Shown: piece by piece, positions 11,399-23,661 of the stretch
Numbering within the stretch: the stretch's first letter is position 1
Layout: each line of letters opens with the position of its first letter
Origin: Malaya genurostris
Taxonomy: Eukaryota; Arthropoda; Insecta; Diptera; Culicidae
Direction of reading: 5' to 3'
NCBI RefSeq assembly: GCF_030247185.1
Contig: NC_080570.1
Location: forward strand, 122,762,689-122,826,688
Length of the DNA stretch: 64,000 nucleotides
Translations under genes and position numbers: made by a program
Notes under the pieces: generated by a model
Database searches by the model: none
Told to the model about the DNA's origin: nothing
The model's input: only the letters and a program-made list of their open reading frames with translations

Positions 11399-12006
11399 GG
11401 AATAAGGAATAAGGAATAAGGAATAAAGAATAAGGAATAAGGAATAAGGAATAAGGAATAAGGAATAAGGAATAAGGAATAAGGAATAAGGAATAAGGAA
11501 TAAGGAATAAGGAATAAGGAATAAGGAATAAGGAATAAGGAATAAGGAATAAGGAATAAGGAATAAGGAATAAGGAATAAGGAATAAGGAATAAGGAATA
11601 AGGAATAAGGAATAAGGAATAAGGAATAAGGAATAAGGAATAAGGAATAAGGAATAAGGAATAAGGAATAAGGAATAAGGAATAAGGAATAAGGAATAAG
11701 GAATAAGGAATAAGGAATAAGGAATAAGGAATAAGGAATAAGGAATAAGGAATAAGGAATAAGGAATAAGGAATAAGGAATAAGGAATAAGGAATAAGGA
11801 ATAAGGAATAAGGAATAAGGAATAAGGAATAAGGAATAAGGAATAAGGAATAAGGAATAAGGAATAAGGAATAAGGAATAAGGAATAAGGAATAAGGAAT
11901 AAGGAATAAGGAATAAGGAATAAGGAATAAGGAATAAGGAATAAGGAATAAGGAATAAGGAATAAGGAATAAGGAATAAGGAATAATAAGGAATAAGGAA
12001 TAAGGA
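11399..12006. repeat. 7-bp tandem repeat (GGAATAA)n, about 87 copies
   Basis: A nearly perfect run of GGAATAA over about 608 bases, with only one clear base variant (AATAAAGAATAAGG near 11424) and one unit lengthened by three bases (GAATAATAAGG near 11981). Because 7 bp has no stop on the minus strand in any frame, it creates a meaningless frame coding for repeats of LIPYSLF. The low divergence implies recent expansion. Confidence 0.97.
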
Positions 12007-13230
12007 TCCAAATTTCTACAGTTGTCATATCGTATTTGTTTTATTTTCATTTATCTTGCTTACAGAATTTTGCTGGTTGCTGCTTTGTCGTCTATTTATG
12101 CTATTCGTGTCTCACTTCTCTTATTCCATTTTCAGCATTTCATTATTTGTTGTTTCAATTTGTATTTTTTCTCCTCTTAATTTACTTTCTGTTAATTTTT
12201 AAATTTTGAATCAGCATTTTCATACTAGTAGCTAGTGGTTTCATTTTTGTTATTTAATTGTTTATTTCTGAGTTAATAACTAAGCCGTTTTATTTCAATT
12301 GTTCCACGTTTCTCAGTACACAAACTAATAAGTTTCTAGAACACGTACCGCAACTAAAACAGCAAAACAATAATCAAACCTCATTAAAAAATAAACTTGG
12401 CACCAATATCGCACTTGGCGCACAAGACTTCGGTTGCAGCAATATTTGCACAAAAAATAAACTAATTACAACTTACCAAAGCGTAAGAAAGGGAAAATAA
12501 ACACACACACTCAATGGCTCAGAAGTTCTCCCGCACTGGAAACTACCAGCACGGAAATGAAGCCTCTTGCCAGTCGAGGCTTCCAACCTAGCAAAGCAGC
12601 CTTCACTATTCTGTCGAAAATCTTCACGTTTTCCACTCACGTACGGAAGCGAATTTCACCAACCGCCAGCCACCAGCCAAAATCTTTTCCTACCCTTCAG
12701 CCGAGGTTCGACTGCAACTGTCGTTTCGGACTTTCGATCTGTACTGTATCGGCAGAAACTTTCGGTTGAGTATTGAGCTGTAATTATGTGAAATCCCTAA
12801 GAAACCGAGAAGTTCCTAACAGGCATCGATTCGATTGTGCATTGAAATAATCACAAACGGCGCACTGATTGGTGACATGCGGGAAATCAGTGAGTGAGTC
12901 ATTCCGTGAACGAACTTTGACGAGTGAGTTCATGGTTTCCGATTCAACATGCTGTTCTGCTCGGTATTGGATGACTCGGTATTGTGGTTCGACTGTTTCG
13001 ATGTTTATTTTGCACTTCTAGTGGTTTCGACTAATGATGAAATGTGAATGGAGCAGAGTCGAAAGCTGTTAGCTTCAGTAAGATTCCGGAAGAAGAAATT
13101 ATTGTTGAGAGTATTGTTCTGATAGCTTTGTCCTCGTCCTATTCACATTGGAAAAATACAAAACATATGAGAAGACTGGGAGTACCGTTACCCTAATTAC
13201 ATAACGGAACTCTGGAAATGAATTCCGAAA
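12007..13230. other. Intergenic stretch without a supported gene
   Basis: AT-rich at first, then a more balanced part at about 12530-12800. Two short overlapping plus-strand frames at 12557-12776 lack any known domain. Nothing further can be supported. Confidence 0.4.
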
Positions 13231-13231
13231 C

Positions 13232-13660
13232 GACATTTTGGCACCGAACTGAGATCAGAGCCTGAATTTCAGTTCCAGTTCCAGACATCTGGACCAGGTA
13301 TCTGGAACCGAGTTCATAACCAGTGTTGAAAACCTGGATTCTGAAACTGAATTTGGGAACCAACACTAAACTCTGAACCTATATTATGGATCTTAATTCT
13401 AGAACTGATTTCTGAACCTGAACTCAGAACCGAGATTATGTAACTGATTCTGGTCTGCGTCTAAATAGAAAGTCCAGGACTCAGTTCTATAATTCAACTT
13501 CAGAATTTAGGTCTCGAACCCAGTTTCAGAACGCTGGTCCAGAATTTAGGCCTAGTTTCAGAACGCTGGTCCTAGATTCTGGACTAGGTTTCGGGACCTA
13601 AGTTCTGAACTTGAATTCTGTAACTGAATGTTGGAGCTGGAACTAGTTTGAATGTTACTT
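13232..13660. repeat. Degenerate short-unit repeat rich in TTCTGAACC/CTGGAAC words
   Basis: Words such as CTGGAACC, GAATTCTG, TTCTGAACCT and CAGTTCC recur every 15-25 bases in either sense, without an exact period. A similar block lies at 17930-18500. It looks like an old, heavily mutated simple array. Confidence 0.6.
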
Positions 13661-13813
13661 TTGGGTTTTTAAATACAATTGCACTCCCAAAATTTCCGAT
13701 TTCCGATTTCAGAGACTAATGAACAAAATTTTAAGTCTTTGACGCATCGAATTTCGATTTTCGCAACACAAAAAGTCAGAAAGAACAGTGGCAACAAGTA
13801 GCGCATATTAATA

Positions 13814-14060
13814 GGGGAGACCGGGGCTAAAATGTCCACTTTTGGTATTGCGAAAAAAATAGTACAGAGAAATAGATATTCACTCGGAATCTTATATACC
13901 GTTCGGAAGCCACAACCTTCAGTTACAAAACCCATTTGATTTTGAGGTACATATCCTTCCTTATACGGGCTCAATCTATATCGGAGTGCACCAACCTCGA
14001 AATAGAAAATCTCAAAATTAGTTGGGCGAAAATGGCCAGTCATATTTAGACGCAGAAAAC
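13814..14060. repeat. Possible MITE fragment beginning GGGGAGACCGGGGC
   Basis: GGGGAGACCGGGGCTAAAATG after a TA (13813 area) looks like the terminal repeat of a mosquito MITE family. No matching inverted end was found to the right, so it is at best a one-ended remnant. A 133-residue minus-strand frame over it is not recognisable. Confidence 0.35.
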
Positions 14061-14139
14061 AATTACACATGATCGAATATTGTGCGTAAATAGGATTTTT
14101 TGGCCTTATAGATATGTTGCAACTGTTTCGTGCGGCAGC

Positions 14140-14271
14140 GGGTCATTTCGCCGAAACCCATTTCACCGAACGCCATTTCGTCGAACGCCATTTCGTCGAA
14201 CGCCATTTCGCCGAAAGTCAAATCATTTAAGTCTTACCCTTTTATTAAAGTGGCGTTTGGCGAAATGACCC
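14140..14271. mobile_element. Small inverted-repeat element with internal 15-bp tandem repeats
   Basis: It starts GGGTCATTTCGCCGAAA and ends TTTGGCGAAATGACCC, an inverted repeat of about 15 bp. The left half holds about five tandem units of CGCCATTTCGTCGAA. The same words make up ends and middle, so the element may have grown from its own terminal sequence. No coding content. Confidence 0.65.
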
Positions 14272-15532
14272 TGATCCGTTTCGTACATTAAAAGTATCAT
14301 TTCATTATTGTTTTTTTGTAAGAAATATGAAAATGATTGGGTTAAGACCAAAATTTCAGTGAAACGTTTCACTCGCAAACTGATTCAACATCTGACTCAT
14401 GAAAGTAAATCACGCATGTGCAAATTCTGTCACTTGAGCGCAAAAAAAAACCGGTTAAGCTCTGTGGGAGCATTCAATGCAAACTTTGTGGCGCTGATTA
14501 TTGAGTAATTTGTCCTAGTAAACGCAATATTTGTACAAATCATGCGATGGTTCGGAATCTTTGCTCATCTTTTTTGTTGCCCAAGATTTTGGACTATTTT
14601 GTTGGTACTTACTTGAAAATTATGTTGATTTTAAAAAAATCAGCTAGTTTTTGTAAAAAAAAACAACAATAAACTTACAATTTACGACCGAGTCAAGTGG
14701 TAATTTTCTCTCCAACGCTTCGATTCGATTTTGCTTGGTCATAACAAAAATAAAAATTAGGTACTCATAAAAACCACTTGCACCATTCGATTCAGCACAT
14801 CTTAACTATCTTAACTCTACACAGATGAGTCAAAGACGAAACGTGAAAATAATAAAAACGGCTATGTGCCTTAGCACAAAATTTGGCTAATTCCTAAATG
14901 ACCAAACCTGCATCGGCCAGAAATAGTCGAAAACACGTTTTCATTTGGCACGTCAGAAAAGCCATTGCACTCCGTTGCAGAACAAAAAGTGTTGGGGTAA
15001 GTAGTAGAAACTTTACGGCTGCTTAGCGGTTCAAATTGAATTGCCGAGTTTAGCACTAAACAATTCAATTTGAACTGCTCTGCACTGATGAACTACTGTT
15101 AGCGAAAATGTCGACACTTTCGCACTCAGCGCCTACTGAGGCTTGAATTAGTGGACGGCATGTCGAATAAAGATATTGTAGCTAATGCTTGAGCCCACAT
15201 ATAGAAGGCTTAGCCGATTAGATGTGACATTTGATGTTCGAGTTACTGAGAGTGGCCATTCTCGCCCCGATCTCCCCTACACGCTAACAGCAAACGGCGA
15301 GTTGTTCATGACAACACGACATATGAAAATGTCAAGTACACACTTAAAAAATGTTACATCTTTATAGATGCACATAAAAGGAGCGTCGCGATTCACTTAC
15401 ATTCACAATACAAAGCATGTAAAGATAAGTCATATCATTAACTTCACAGTTGTTTTAGCTGAAACTCACATCGATACAGATTTATGTTTACATGTTAGTA
15501 GATTTAATTTTGTGTCATCGCCGAGAAAATTA
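14272..15532. other. Intergenic stretch; only a hairpin noted
   Basis: No domain-bearing frame is seen. A perfect 15-bp inverted repeat, GTTCAAATTGAATTG / CAATTCAATTTGAAC, lies at about 15031-15076 with a 17-base loop. Confidence 0.45.
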
Positions 15533-15769
15533 GGGTAACAGAGGTATTTTGGCCCACTTTAGGATTGATTTTATTTTGGCCCACTTTGAATAAATATCCA
15601 CCAAATGTTTTAATATTTTTGAAAAATCCTTCTGCAATTGGTAATTTAATGTGTTTACCTTCAAATTTATGTAACATGAGTTACTTCACATCAATTAAAT
15701 CCGATAAAATCGATAAAGTTTGTTAGGTGGGCCAAAATATATGAAGTGGCCAAAATACCTCTGTTACCC
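15533..15769. mobile_element. MITE, 237 bp, perfect 22-bp terminal inverted repeats, TA flanked
   Basis: The left end begins GGGTAACAGAGGTATTTT and goes on TGGCC; the right end is its exact reverse complement for 22 bases. TA flanks both sides (15531-15532 and 15770-15771). The GGCCCACTT word is repeated inside. It is a Tc1/mariner-type MITE without coding content; exact terminal repeats suggest recent activity. Confidence 0.92.
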
Positions 15770-15771
15770 TA

Positions 15772-17929
15772 CGGCATACTTGAATTTACGTCTAGCGTAA
15801 ATTTCATTTTTTCTAAGAGTGTAGATTTCGATCTTACTCCGCTTTTCATCATCATTGTTGTTCATTCTTGTTAAGAGCATTGTAGGTCATTCAGGTTCAT
15901 GACCATACGAACTGGTTTTAATTATAAAGGGCCCGTCATTTGTTTCAAACTGCCATTTAAATCGAATTTTAAAATGTAGTTCATATTAGCTGGTGGTTTA
16001 ATGATCCGAGTTTCACTATACCGTTCTCGAATCGATTCTTTTTTGTTATTTCCATCAGCAATTTCTAGCATCATTTGTAGTAGTAATACCAAATACAAAT
16101 TATAATACGGAATACTTCGACAAATTTTCAAGGACACATTTAGCATCGTACCCCGGTGGATGTTGTCGACCCGCATCGGTCCGATCATTGGGCCGATTAT
16201 CGGACCGATTGAGCACGATATAGGGCCGATTGTAGCGCTTCGATCGGCCCGTCATCGGACAATTCTGCACCATTTGCATCAATCGCGTCGACCTAAAAAA
16301 GCTTTATGTTTACATTATGTATCGCTAGAGAAACAGAGCGAAGGAATATCAAACAAGGCATTTTCGAGCCGACGTCTCCCCGATAGGGTGTGCAAGAGTG
16401 TTAAACATTCTTTTGTCTCGATCATGGAGGCTTTAATTTTAAGGTAATTCGCCTCTTAGGGCCAGAAAAACTCTGGCCCTATGTTCGGAGTTGAAAATCC
16501 AACCCCGATATATCCCATCCTCTGCGTATCAGACATCCGCTCTCTGCTTTGGTATTTCTTCACTCTTTTGTTCTATCGATACACTATGTAAGCTTGAAAC
16601 GCAGTCAAAAGCTTTCTTGCACGATGCGTCCGATGCTCGGATTTACTGGGACGGTACACTGTCATGATACACTGTCAGAGTGACAATGTACTTCAACGAG
16701 TTTTCTATAAAACTAGCAACACTGAAGGTTAAGAACAAGTTCACCATAGTTATTGTTTATTATAGTGAAAAATAAATAAACAAACCGTTTTTATCTGATA
16801 ATCAAGATCACAAGCGAAATGTAAGTTAAACAATAATCTAGAATGGTTAAGCCACCATGAATATACTACTAGCTGTATTGATATTTGTAGATTCGTGGGT
16901 GTTTGTGTTCATTTTTCATCTTTTGTGCTAGTGCCGGTGATATTTAGACTGATTGTTGCAGTTTGATACAGCGACGATAAACATAAACAAACAAGTTTGT
17001 TTTGCACCGTAGCAACTAGCATAAAGCGTTGCCAGAAACTATCTCCTTCCACATTTTCAAACTATTGCAATGAAAGGGAGTAATTTGCTAGGCTTACTTG
17101 TTCAGGCTCTGAACCAAACATTGGCGGTTCGTTTGTATGGGACTTAGGGGTATTATTATTTGTATTTGGTAATACTACTAGTTGTAGTTCAAGTTTCCTA
17201 AAATGTTTGGTGTAAACAAACATCAAAGAAAAAATTCACGGCGTCTGTGTCTGCATTTTTCTGCCTTAATTCCAAGTGCGTACGACTCAGTTATTTATTG
17301 ATGGATTTATTGAATTTAACTACCAATCAATTTGAGAAAATTCAACTTAAACACACATTGCAAGGTCGTTTCAGTTGGTTATTAGCACACAATTGAAAAA
17401 TCTGTTCGTTTCGAGCCTTGTTTTAATGAGTCAACTACAACATGCCGTAATGATGTAATTCCTTTTGATTACTCTAACTCGGCCTACTGTTTCGGTCGTT
17501 GCTTTACACCTCGCATTTCATTCAGTAGCAGTTCTGCATCGATCGGTTTAGGAAGGTTTAGCGTCTATAGTCTATAGAATCTGTGCTCTGTCACATTTGT
17601 CCGTTCAGTGTACACCTGCTCTGCATGAAGAGCGGATGAATGAAATATTTGCTCGATGAACAGTCAACTGCAGCTAATGAGTTCAGATATCAAATATAAA
17701 TAAATTTTCCAGCTTAATTGATGCTAGGCCATGACACTCTTGTGTTGCTTGTGAACACCGGTTCACTACACATGTTATTGCCCTGGTAGATGGCTGCTTA
17801 ATCTACTATTCTCGCCGATATGAGGGGAGATTTATATGATTCAACTCTTGATTCGATGTAACTTAAAAGTTACATAACTCAATACTGAGTAGAGACGTCA
17901 CTTTACACTGCCAAAACAACTTCAAGAGT
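15772..17929. other. Intergenic stretch without a supported gene
   Basis: No recognisable protein. At 16175-16262 the words GGGCCGATT, CGGACCGATT and CGATCGGCCC recur in both senses, a small GC-rich repeat of unknown origin in an otherwise AT-rich stretch. Short frames at 15922-16447 are not recognisable. Confidence 0.4.
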
Positions 17930-18500
17930 TCGGATCCAGAAATAAGCTATTGAATTTAGATCTAGAATCCTGATCTTGAATTTAGTTCGAAAATCTTCAG
18001 TATCAAGTTCCTGAATTCAGTATTACTGTTATGGAACTGAATTTGGGAACCAAATTCTAGACTTGCATTCTGGAACCGTATTCTGAACCTGGATTCCGGA
18101 ATGTATTTTGAAACTGAATTCTGGAAATACAAATGAATTTTGGATCTGAATTCTGGTCCTGGATTTCGGTATGAAGTTCCAGAGCTTTAGGTTCAGAACT
18201 CAGCTCCAGAATTGTGCAGCAGAGCTCAGAAAATGAATTCCGGATAAACATTTTGGAGCTGAATTTTCTGGACTGAAGCTCAATTTCAGTTTGAAAATTC
18301 TGATCCAAGTCCAAAATTTATTTCTCAGAAATCCTGCTCCCATTTTCAGATTGTGGTTCCTACTTCAGGCTCAGAATTCGGGCCCAGCTCCAGAATTCTG
18401 GAAATCGGATTCTGGACGAAGTATAGATCTAAATTCTGAAAGTCTTGGATTTTGAACTACATTTCACAAACTCTAGAATTGGATTCTGGGTCCTGGTATG
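17930..18500. repeat. Degenerate TTCTGGAAC/GAATTC-rich repeat, second block
   Basis: Same word usage as 13232-13660 (GAATTCTGG, CTGGAACC, TTCCAGA), again without an exact period. The two blocks probably come from one kind of ancestral array. Confidence 0.55.
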
Positions 18501-18889
18501 AAGTAAACGAGTCAACTACGCAGGTTGAAATGAATGAAACATCATGTTTTTCCCTTTTTTTTTTGCTTAATTCTAAGGGTTTACTACTAAGTAATATTAT
18601 GTCTCCAGGCGATGGTCGAAAGTGGCTGGTGGGTTGGAACTAAGTCAGGTGACGTTGGTACGTGTCGTTGAAATCCACATGCTTCTGTCTGCGTTGGTTC
18701 GCGGGAAACACCCGCAAGTTACGAAAACTGCAGAAAAGAAGGAAGGAAAAATAGAGAAGTTATTATTGCAGTATATTGGAATCGAGAAGGGGTTTGAAGG
18801 AGGGAGGGCAAAAGAAGCTAAAAGCGGAAAAATATCATGTTAATTGACTCCAAAGATGCTGAAATATAGATGATTGGTTTTGAGTTATT

Positions 18890-19640
18890 TTATCGTAATG
18901 ATCAAAAAAGAACCGGAATTTTCATTTTAAAATTCCCGCGCTTGTCCAATCGGTATACTTTTATTCTCTCAACGTTGGCAACACATTTATACGATTAGTT
19001 TTTGTTTGGCGTCTATACAAAGTAGTTGAAAAATTTTCGTGTGGCGATTTTTATTATGGATGAAAATTTAGAACAACGTGCGTGCATCAAATTTTGTGTT
19101 GCAAATGGATTTCAGTGTTCCGAAACGTTGAAAATGTTAGAAAAGGCCTTTGGTGAATCGTGTCTAGAAAAAACACAGGCATACGAGTGGTATAAACGCT
19201 TGGAAGGTGGTCGTACAAGTTTGGATCATGATGAGATCCCTGGCCACCCAACAACATCTGTTACTGAAGAAAACATTGAATCGGCGAAGCAAATCGTGTT
19301 GCAAAATCGTTCTGTGCCGATTAGAGAGATTGCTGTGTTGTTGGGCATCTCTTATGGATCAGCCGAACACATTTTAACTGATGTTTTGGGTTTGAAACGC
19401 GTCCCTTCTCGGCTGGTGCCAAAAAAGCTGAATTTTATTTAAAAACAGCATCGTGTTGATGTGGCCAAAGAGATGATTTCCAACGCAGATAGTGACCCCA
19501 CATTCATCGAATGCATCATAACTGGTGATGAGGTGTGGATCTATGAATATGACGTCGAAACCGCACAACAATCGACCGAATGGCGCTTCGAAGGCGAGCC
19601 GAAACCATCATTACATAGTTTTATTCGCATGTAATTTTTT
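18890..19640 (+). pseudogene. Mariner transposase remnant, truncated
   Basis: ATG at 19056 opens a mariner-type transposase: an N-terminal helix-turn-helix (residues about 1-60, with KTQAYEWYKRLEGGRTS), a second helix-turn-helix region (IREIAVLLGISYGSAEHIL), then a TAA at 19440-19442. The frame goes on to the first catalytic region, IITGDEVWIYEY, and ends soon after. The second and third catalytic aspartates and the whole C-terminal half are missing. The 5' leader from about 18900 (GAACCGGAATTTTC) resembles a mariner 5' UTR, but clear terminal repeats were not found. It is dead by both stop and deletion. Confidence 0.85.
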
Positions 19641-19734
19641 CAATCTGTTTTCCTCGTAAGATGTTGATTAAATTTATTTGTTTTTGTTTTTTATTCACTA
19701 TTTTCAGAAACATGCGTAATATAAAATGTACTGT

Positions 19735-20374
19735 TTTTGCCTTTCTCATATAGAAAGGCTATACAATCACTGCAAAACCCGACTTTTGAACCGAGGCCCG
19801 GAGGGCAGAATGTCATATACCATTCGACGCAGCTCGACGAACTGAGCAAATGTCTGTGTGTGTATGTGTGTGTGTGCGTGTGTGTGTGACAAATATTGTC
19901 ACTCACTTTTCTCGAAGATGGCTTAACAGATTTTCACAAACTTATATTCAAATGAAAGGTCTTGTGGTCCCATACAAAGTTCCTCAATATTTTTTGGATT
20001 TAACTTCCGGTTCCGGATTTATGGGGTAAAATGTGCAAAAAATTGTGAAAATAAGTGCACTAACTTTTCTCAGAGATGGCTGAACCGTTGTGAAAATCGG
20101 TCAAACCATCGCTGAGAAAAGTGAGTGAGATCCATTTTGGTATATATGACCACTATTTCCAGTACTTCCGGAACCGGATACCGGGAACCAAGATAGCCGG
20201 AATCGGTTTGTTTAGTTGCCTACTGATAATGACTATCGATTTTTGTAGTTTTGAGACCAGTTTAGCAAAATTTTTCACGTTTTTTGTTTCGCCGAAAATC
20301 AGGAATTGCAGGCCAATTTTCACTAGTTGTTTTTTCAAGTGATTGCATAACCTTTTTATATGAGAAAGGCAAAA
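19735..20374 (-). repeat. Repeat family R1, variant copy B with inverted ends
   Basis: The ends are TTTTTGCCTTTCTCATAT and ATATGAGAAAGGCAAAAA, a clear inverted repeat. Next to both ends lies CAATCACT / AGTGATTGCATAACC. The inside has the family core CGACGAACTGAGCAAATG, a TG-repeat, and paired CAAATGAAAGGTCTTGTGG and CTTCCGGTTCCGG motifs in reverse sense to copies A and D. It is non-coding. Confidence 0.75.
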
Positions 20375-20389
20375 ATATCACGGTATTTT

Positions 20390-21605
20390 AAAAATTTGCA
20401 TAAAACAACCACGTAATTTAGGATATCACGTGAAAAATAAGTGTGATTTCGGAAACCCGCGTAAAGAGTCACTTAAAAAAAACCGCGCAACTTCCGAAAT
20501 CCGAAAAAAAAACCCGTGACTTCAGAAATCTACATAAAACGGTGTAACTTCGGAAGTCCGCGCCATCAAATCGCGTTACTTTGGATATCTGCGGAAAAAA
20601 AAAGCGCTACTTCAGATATTCGCATGAGAAACGCGTAATATCTGAAGTCCGCGTGAACAAAGCCCCATAATAGGAATCGCGTAATTTCGAAAATCCGCGT
20701 GAAAAAATATCGCATATATCTTCGGAAATTCGAATAAAAACCGCGTAGTTTCGGAAGTCCACGTAGTATCTAAAATCAGTGTAGAGAAAAATCGCGTAGC
20801 TCCAAAAATTTACATAAAAATACGGCTTAATTTCGGTAATCATGATGAAAAATAGGAGTGACGTCGGAAATCCGCATAAAAAGATGTAGCATCGGGAATC
20901 CGTGTAAAAAAATCACGTTTCTTCGTAAATAGAAAAAAATACGTGTAACTTCTGAAATTCGCATAAAAAATCGCGTAATTTCGGAAATCCGTACAGCATC
21001 GGAAATCAGCGTAGGAAAAATCATGTAACTTCGGGAATCCTCGTGAAAAAAGCGTAATTTTAGAAATTTGCATTAAATAGCCGCATAATTTCGGTACTCC
21101 GCGTCAAGAAACACTTTAAAAGAAACCGGGTAGCTTCGGAAATCTGTGTAAAAAAACCCCGTGACCTGGGAAACTCGCATAAAAAAACCATAACTTTGGG
21201 AATCAGTGTAAAACAAAAATCGCGCTACTTCGGAAGTCCACGTGAGAAAGAAAATCACGTTACTTCGTAAATCCGTGTAAGAAAAACCACGTAACTTCGG
21301 AAATCCGCGTAGAAATATTGCGTTATTTTGGATATCCGTGTAAAAAAAATCGCGTTGCTTCAGATATTCGCAAAAAACGCGTTTTTGCGGAAATCCGCGT
21401 AAAAACACATAAAAAAGTTTGCGTAACTTCGGAATTCCTCGCGAAACAGAAAAAAATCGCGTAACTTCGAAGTGTAAACAACAGCGTGACCTCAGTAATT
21501 CACATGAAAAAACGTAACTTCGCGAATCCGTGTAAAATAAAAAGCGTTACTTTGGAAATCCTCGGAAATCCGCGTGAAAATGAACGTGTAACGGAAATCC
21601 GCATA
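20390..21605. repeat. Degenerate satellite, unit about 30 bp, block 1
   Basis: Roughly forty variable units based on CGTAACTTCGGAAATCCGCG followed by a run of A (about TGAAAAAA). Unit length varies around 28-32. The minus strand can be read as repeats of about ten residues rich in Phe, Tyr, Arg and Asp, but stops and frame changes are frequent. The same satellite occurs at 34165-34965. Confidence 0.85.
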
Positions 21606-21819
21606 TTTGGTTCGGTTTGTGCATCAAGTAACATTTCATGATGTGCGCGACGAATAAAATCATTTGAAAATAATCATCATAACATTTCCTCCCGTGCTAA
21701 AATTGTAACTGAAAATTTTCATCGTTTAAAACAGAGTCTTGGGTGCTGTAAAAAGTAACAGAGATGTAAAATGATTATTCTCACACTACAATTAACTGTT
21801 CGCTTGAACCAATGACGTA

Positions 21820-23399
21820 TTTTTTTTTTTCATAAATACGTTTATTTCATAGGCAATATACATAAGTTTTTCTTCGCCGTGGCATCCACAATACATAGTA
21901 GTTTAAACCTAATACATTTCGAATATCATATCAGTATGTTGGTACTCATTAGTTAATCTAAACACTGTTTTTATCAAGCGAGTTGCTATTTTAAATTACA
22001 TTAAATAAAATACATTTATTTTGTACATGATCTTATAACTATTTCAGGTTTGTTTGTATCAGCTCATAACTTTTATTCAATATCGTATAGTTGGCTATTG
22101 GTTGAACTCATGGAAGAGAAAACAGTCTAACATAAAATAAAATTTAAATTGGAACTCCAATGGATTTAATGAAATGATAAAGAAGTTTCATGTATGGAAG
22201 ATCACGACAAGCAAGAATGTCGCGAACTGGGACATTGGATAGTCTACCTTGGGTACGCAAGGAATTTATTAGTTGAGATCTGACATCACGAAACTCCACG
22301 CATGTCCAAACAACATGGTCAATATCGCGGTAACCTTCGCCGCAAGCACAATGATTAGTCTCGGAAAGTCCAATTCGAAGGAGATGTGCCTCTAACGTGT
22401 AGTGATTGGACATGAGTCTGGACATCACACGAATGAAATCTCTACTCACATCCAGTCCCCTGAACCATGCCTTTGTCGATATTTTAGGAATAATTGAGTG
22501 CATCCACCGACCCAGATCATCTTTATCCCAAGAAGCTTGCCAGCTGGCAAGTGTTCTTGGCGAGACGCGCTATAGAATTCGTTGAAAGCAATCGGTCTCT
22601 CATAAATTTCACCCTCAATAGCACCACGTTTGGCTAAAATATCGGCTCTTTCATTGCCTGGAATGGAGCAATGAGCCGGAACCCAAACTATTGTGATTTG
22701 ATAATTATTATTCAATATGACGTTCAGGCAGTGTTTTATTTTGGCCAAGAAAAAAGGTTCATTTTTGCAAGCGGCGTTTGAGCGAATAGCTTCAATTGCA
22801 CTTAGACTATCTGTGGAAAGAAAATAATGGTTTGGAAATAATGTGACGATTACACTCAAGCTACAATGAACTGCTGCTAACTCTGCTATATAAACAGATG
22901 CAGGTTCTTGAAGCCTAAATGAGACCGAAACATTTTGTTGAATATACCAAAGCCTCTTCAATTCGTGATCCGTCCGTGTAAAATATTTTCTCAGAGTCAA
23001 TATGCCTGAACTTACTTGAACATATTTTTGGGATTTCCATCGAGCGTAGGTGTTCCGGGATTCCACGCACTTCGCGCTGCATGGATGTGTCGAAAAATAA
23101 AGTTGAGTTAGGGACATTTAGGAGGCTGACACGGATAGGAATGTATCTTGAAGGGTTGATTTCCTGTGACATATGGTTAAAATATACTGTCATGAATCTT
23201 GTTTGAGATTGAAGCTCAACTAGCCTTTCGAAGTAATTAATAACCAGGGGATTCAGTACCTCACATCTTATTAGCAGTCGCGACGAAAGCTCCCAAAAAC
23301 GATCCTTCAATGGAAGAACTCCCGCCAGAATTTCAAGACTCATTGTATGTGTCGAATGCATGCAGCCTAAAGCAATTCGTAAACAACGATATTGAATTC
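21820..23399 (-). pseudogene. I-superfamily LINE, 3' part: RNase H, C-terminal zinc motif, 3' UTR and poly(A)
   Basis: Read on the minus strand from 23399, the frame continues the RT domain that stops at 29150. It then shows an RNase H domain with FYTDGS, AELAAV, STDSLSAIE and VPAHCSIPGNERAD motifs, then a C-terminal CACGEGYRDIDHVVWTC zinc motif of the I group. The end of coding is at 22144. Two frameshifts break it: near 22965 (after TDGSRIEEA) and near 22540 (at AGKLLGIKMIW). A 3' UTR follows and an A tract of about 11 (21820-21830 as T on the plus strand). No matching target duplication was found beyond the 5' end. Confidence 0.88.
23385..23399. repeat. Target-site duplication of the Jockey insertion, left copy
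   Basis: AACGATATTGAATTC here is repeated exactly at 29135-29149. It lies inside the RT coding frame of the I-superfamily LINE and marks the borders of the Jockey element. Confidence 0.95.
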
Positions 23400-23661
23400 A
23401 GTCGGTGTTGAACAGTCGTTCGCACCGCACGCGTATAGCTCTTGGCTCCTGGAATTTTTTTCTGGCTACCTAGAGTTTCATTGATTCAAGGCTTCAGTCT
23501 TTTTCAAGGCTACCTGAATCACTAACTAAGTGACTAAGTGATACAAAGAGTGATATTAGAGTGACTAAGAAATTAATCAGCCTTTTTAAGGCTAGCTAGG
23601 AGTCTAATCGAAGACTAATTTAGCCTAGTTAATTTAATTTAAAATTTCATTAATTTCAAAA

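Noticed and set aside
11094..12050. Minus-strand frames of 318 and 258 residues made of LIPYSLF repeats
   Set aside because: They are only the translation of a 7-bp tandem repeat without stop codons; all three frames give the same peptide.
13669..14070. 133-residue minus-strand frame
   Set aside because: It overlaps a MITE-like end, has no recognisable domain and is likely a chance frame.
20390..21605. CRISPR-like array
   Set aside because: Units are degenerate, have no unique spacers and no cas genes; the genome is animal. It is a satellite.
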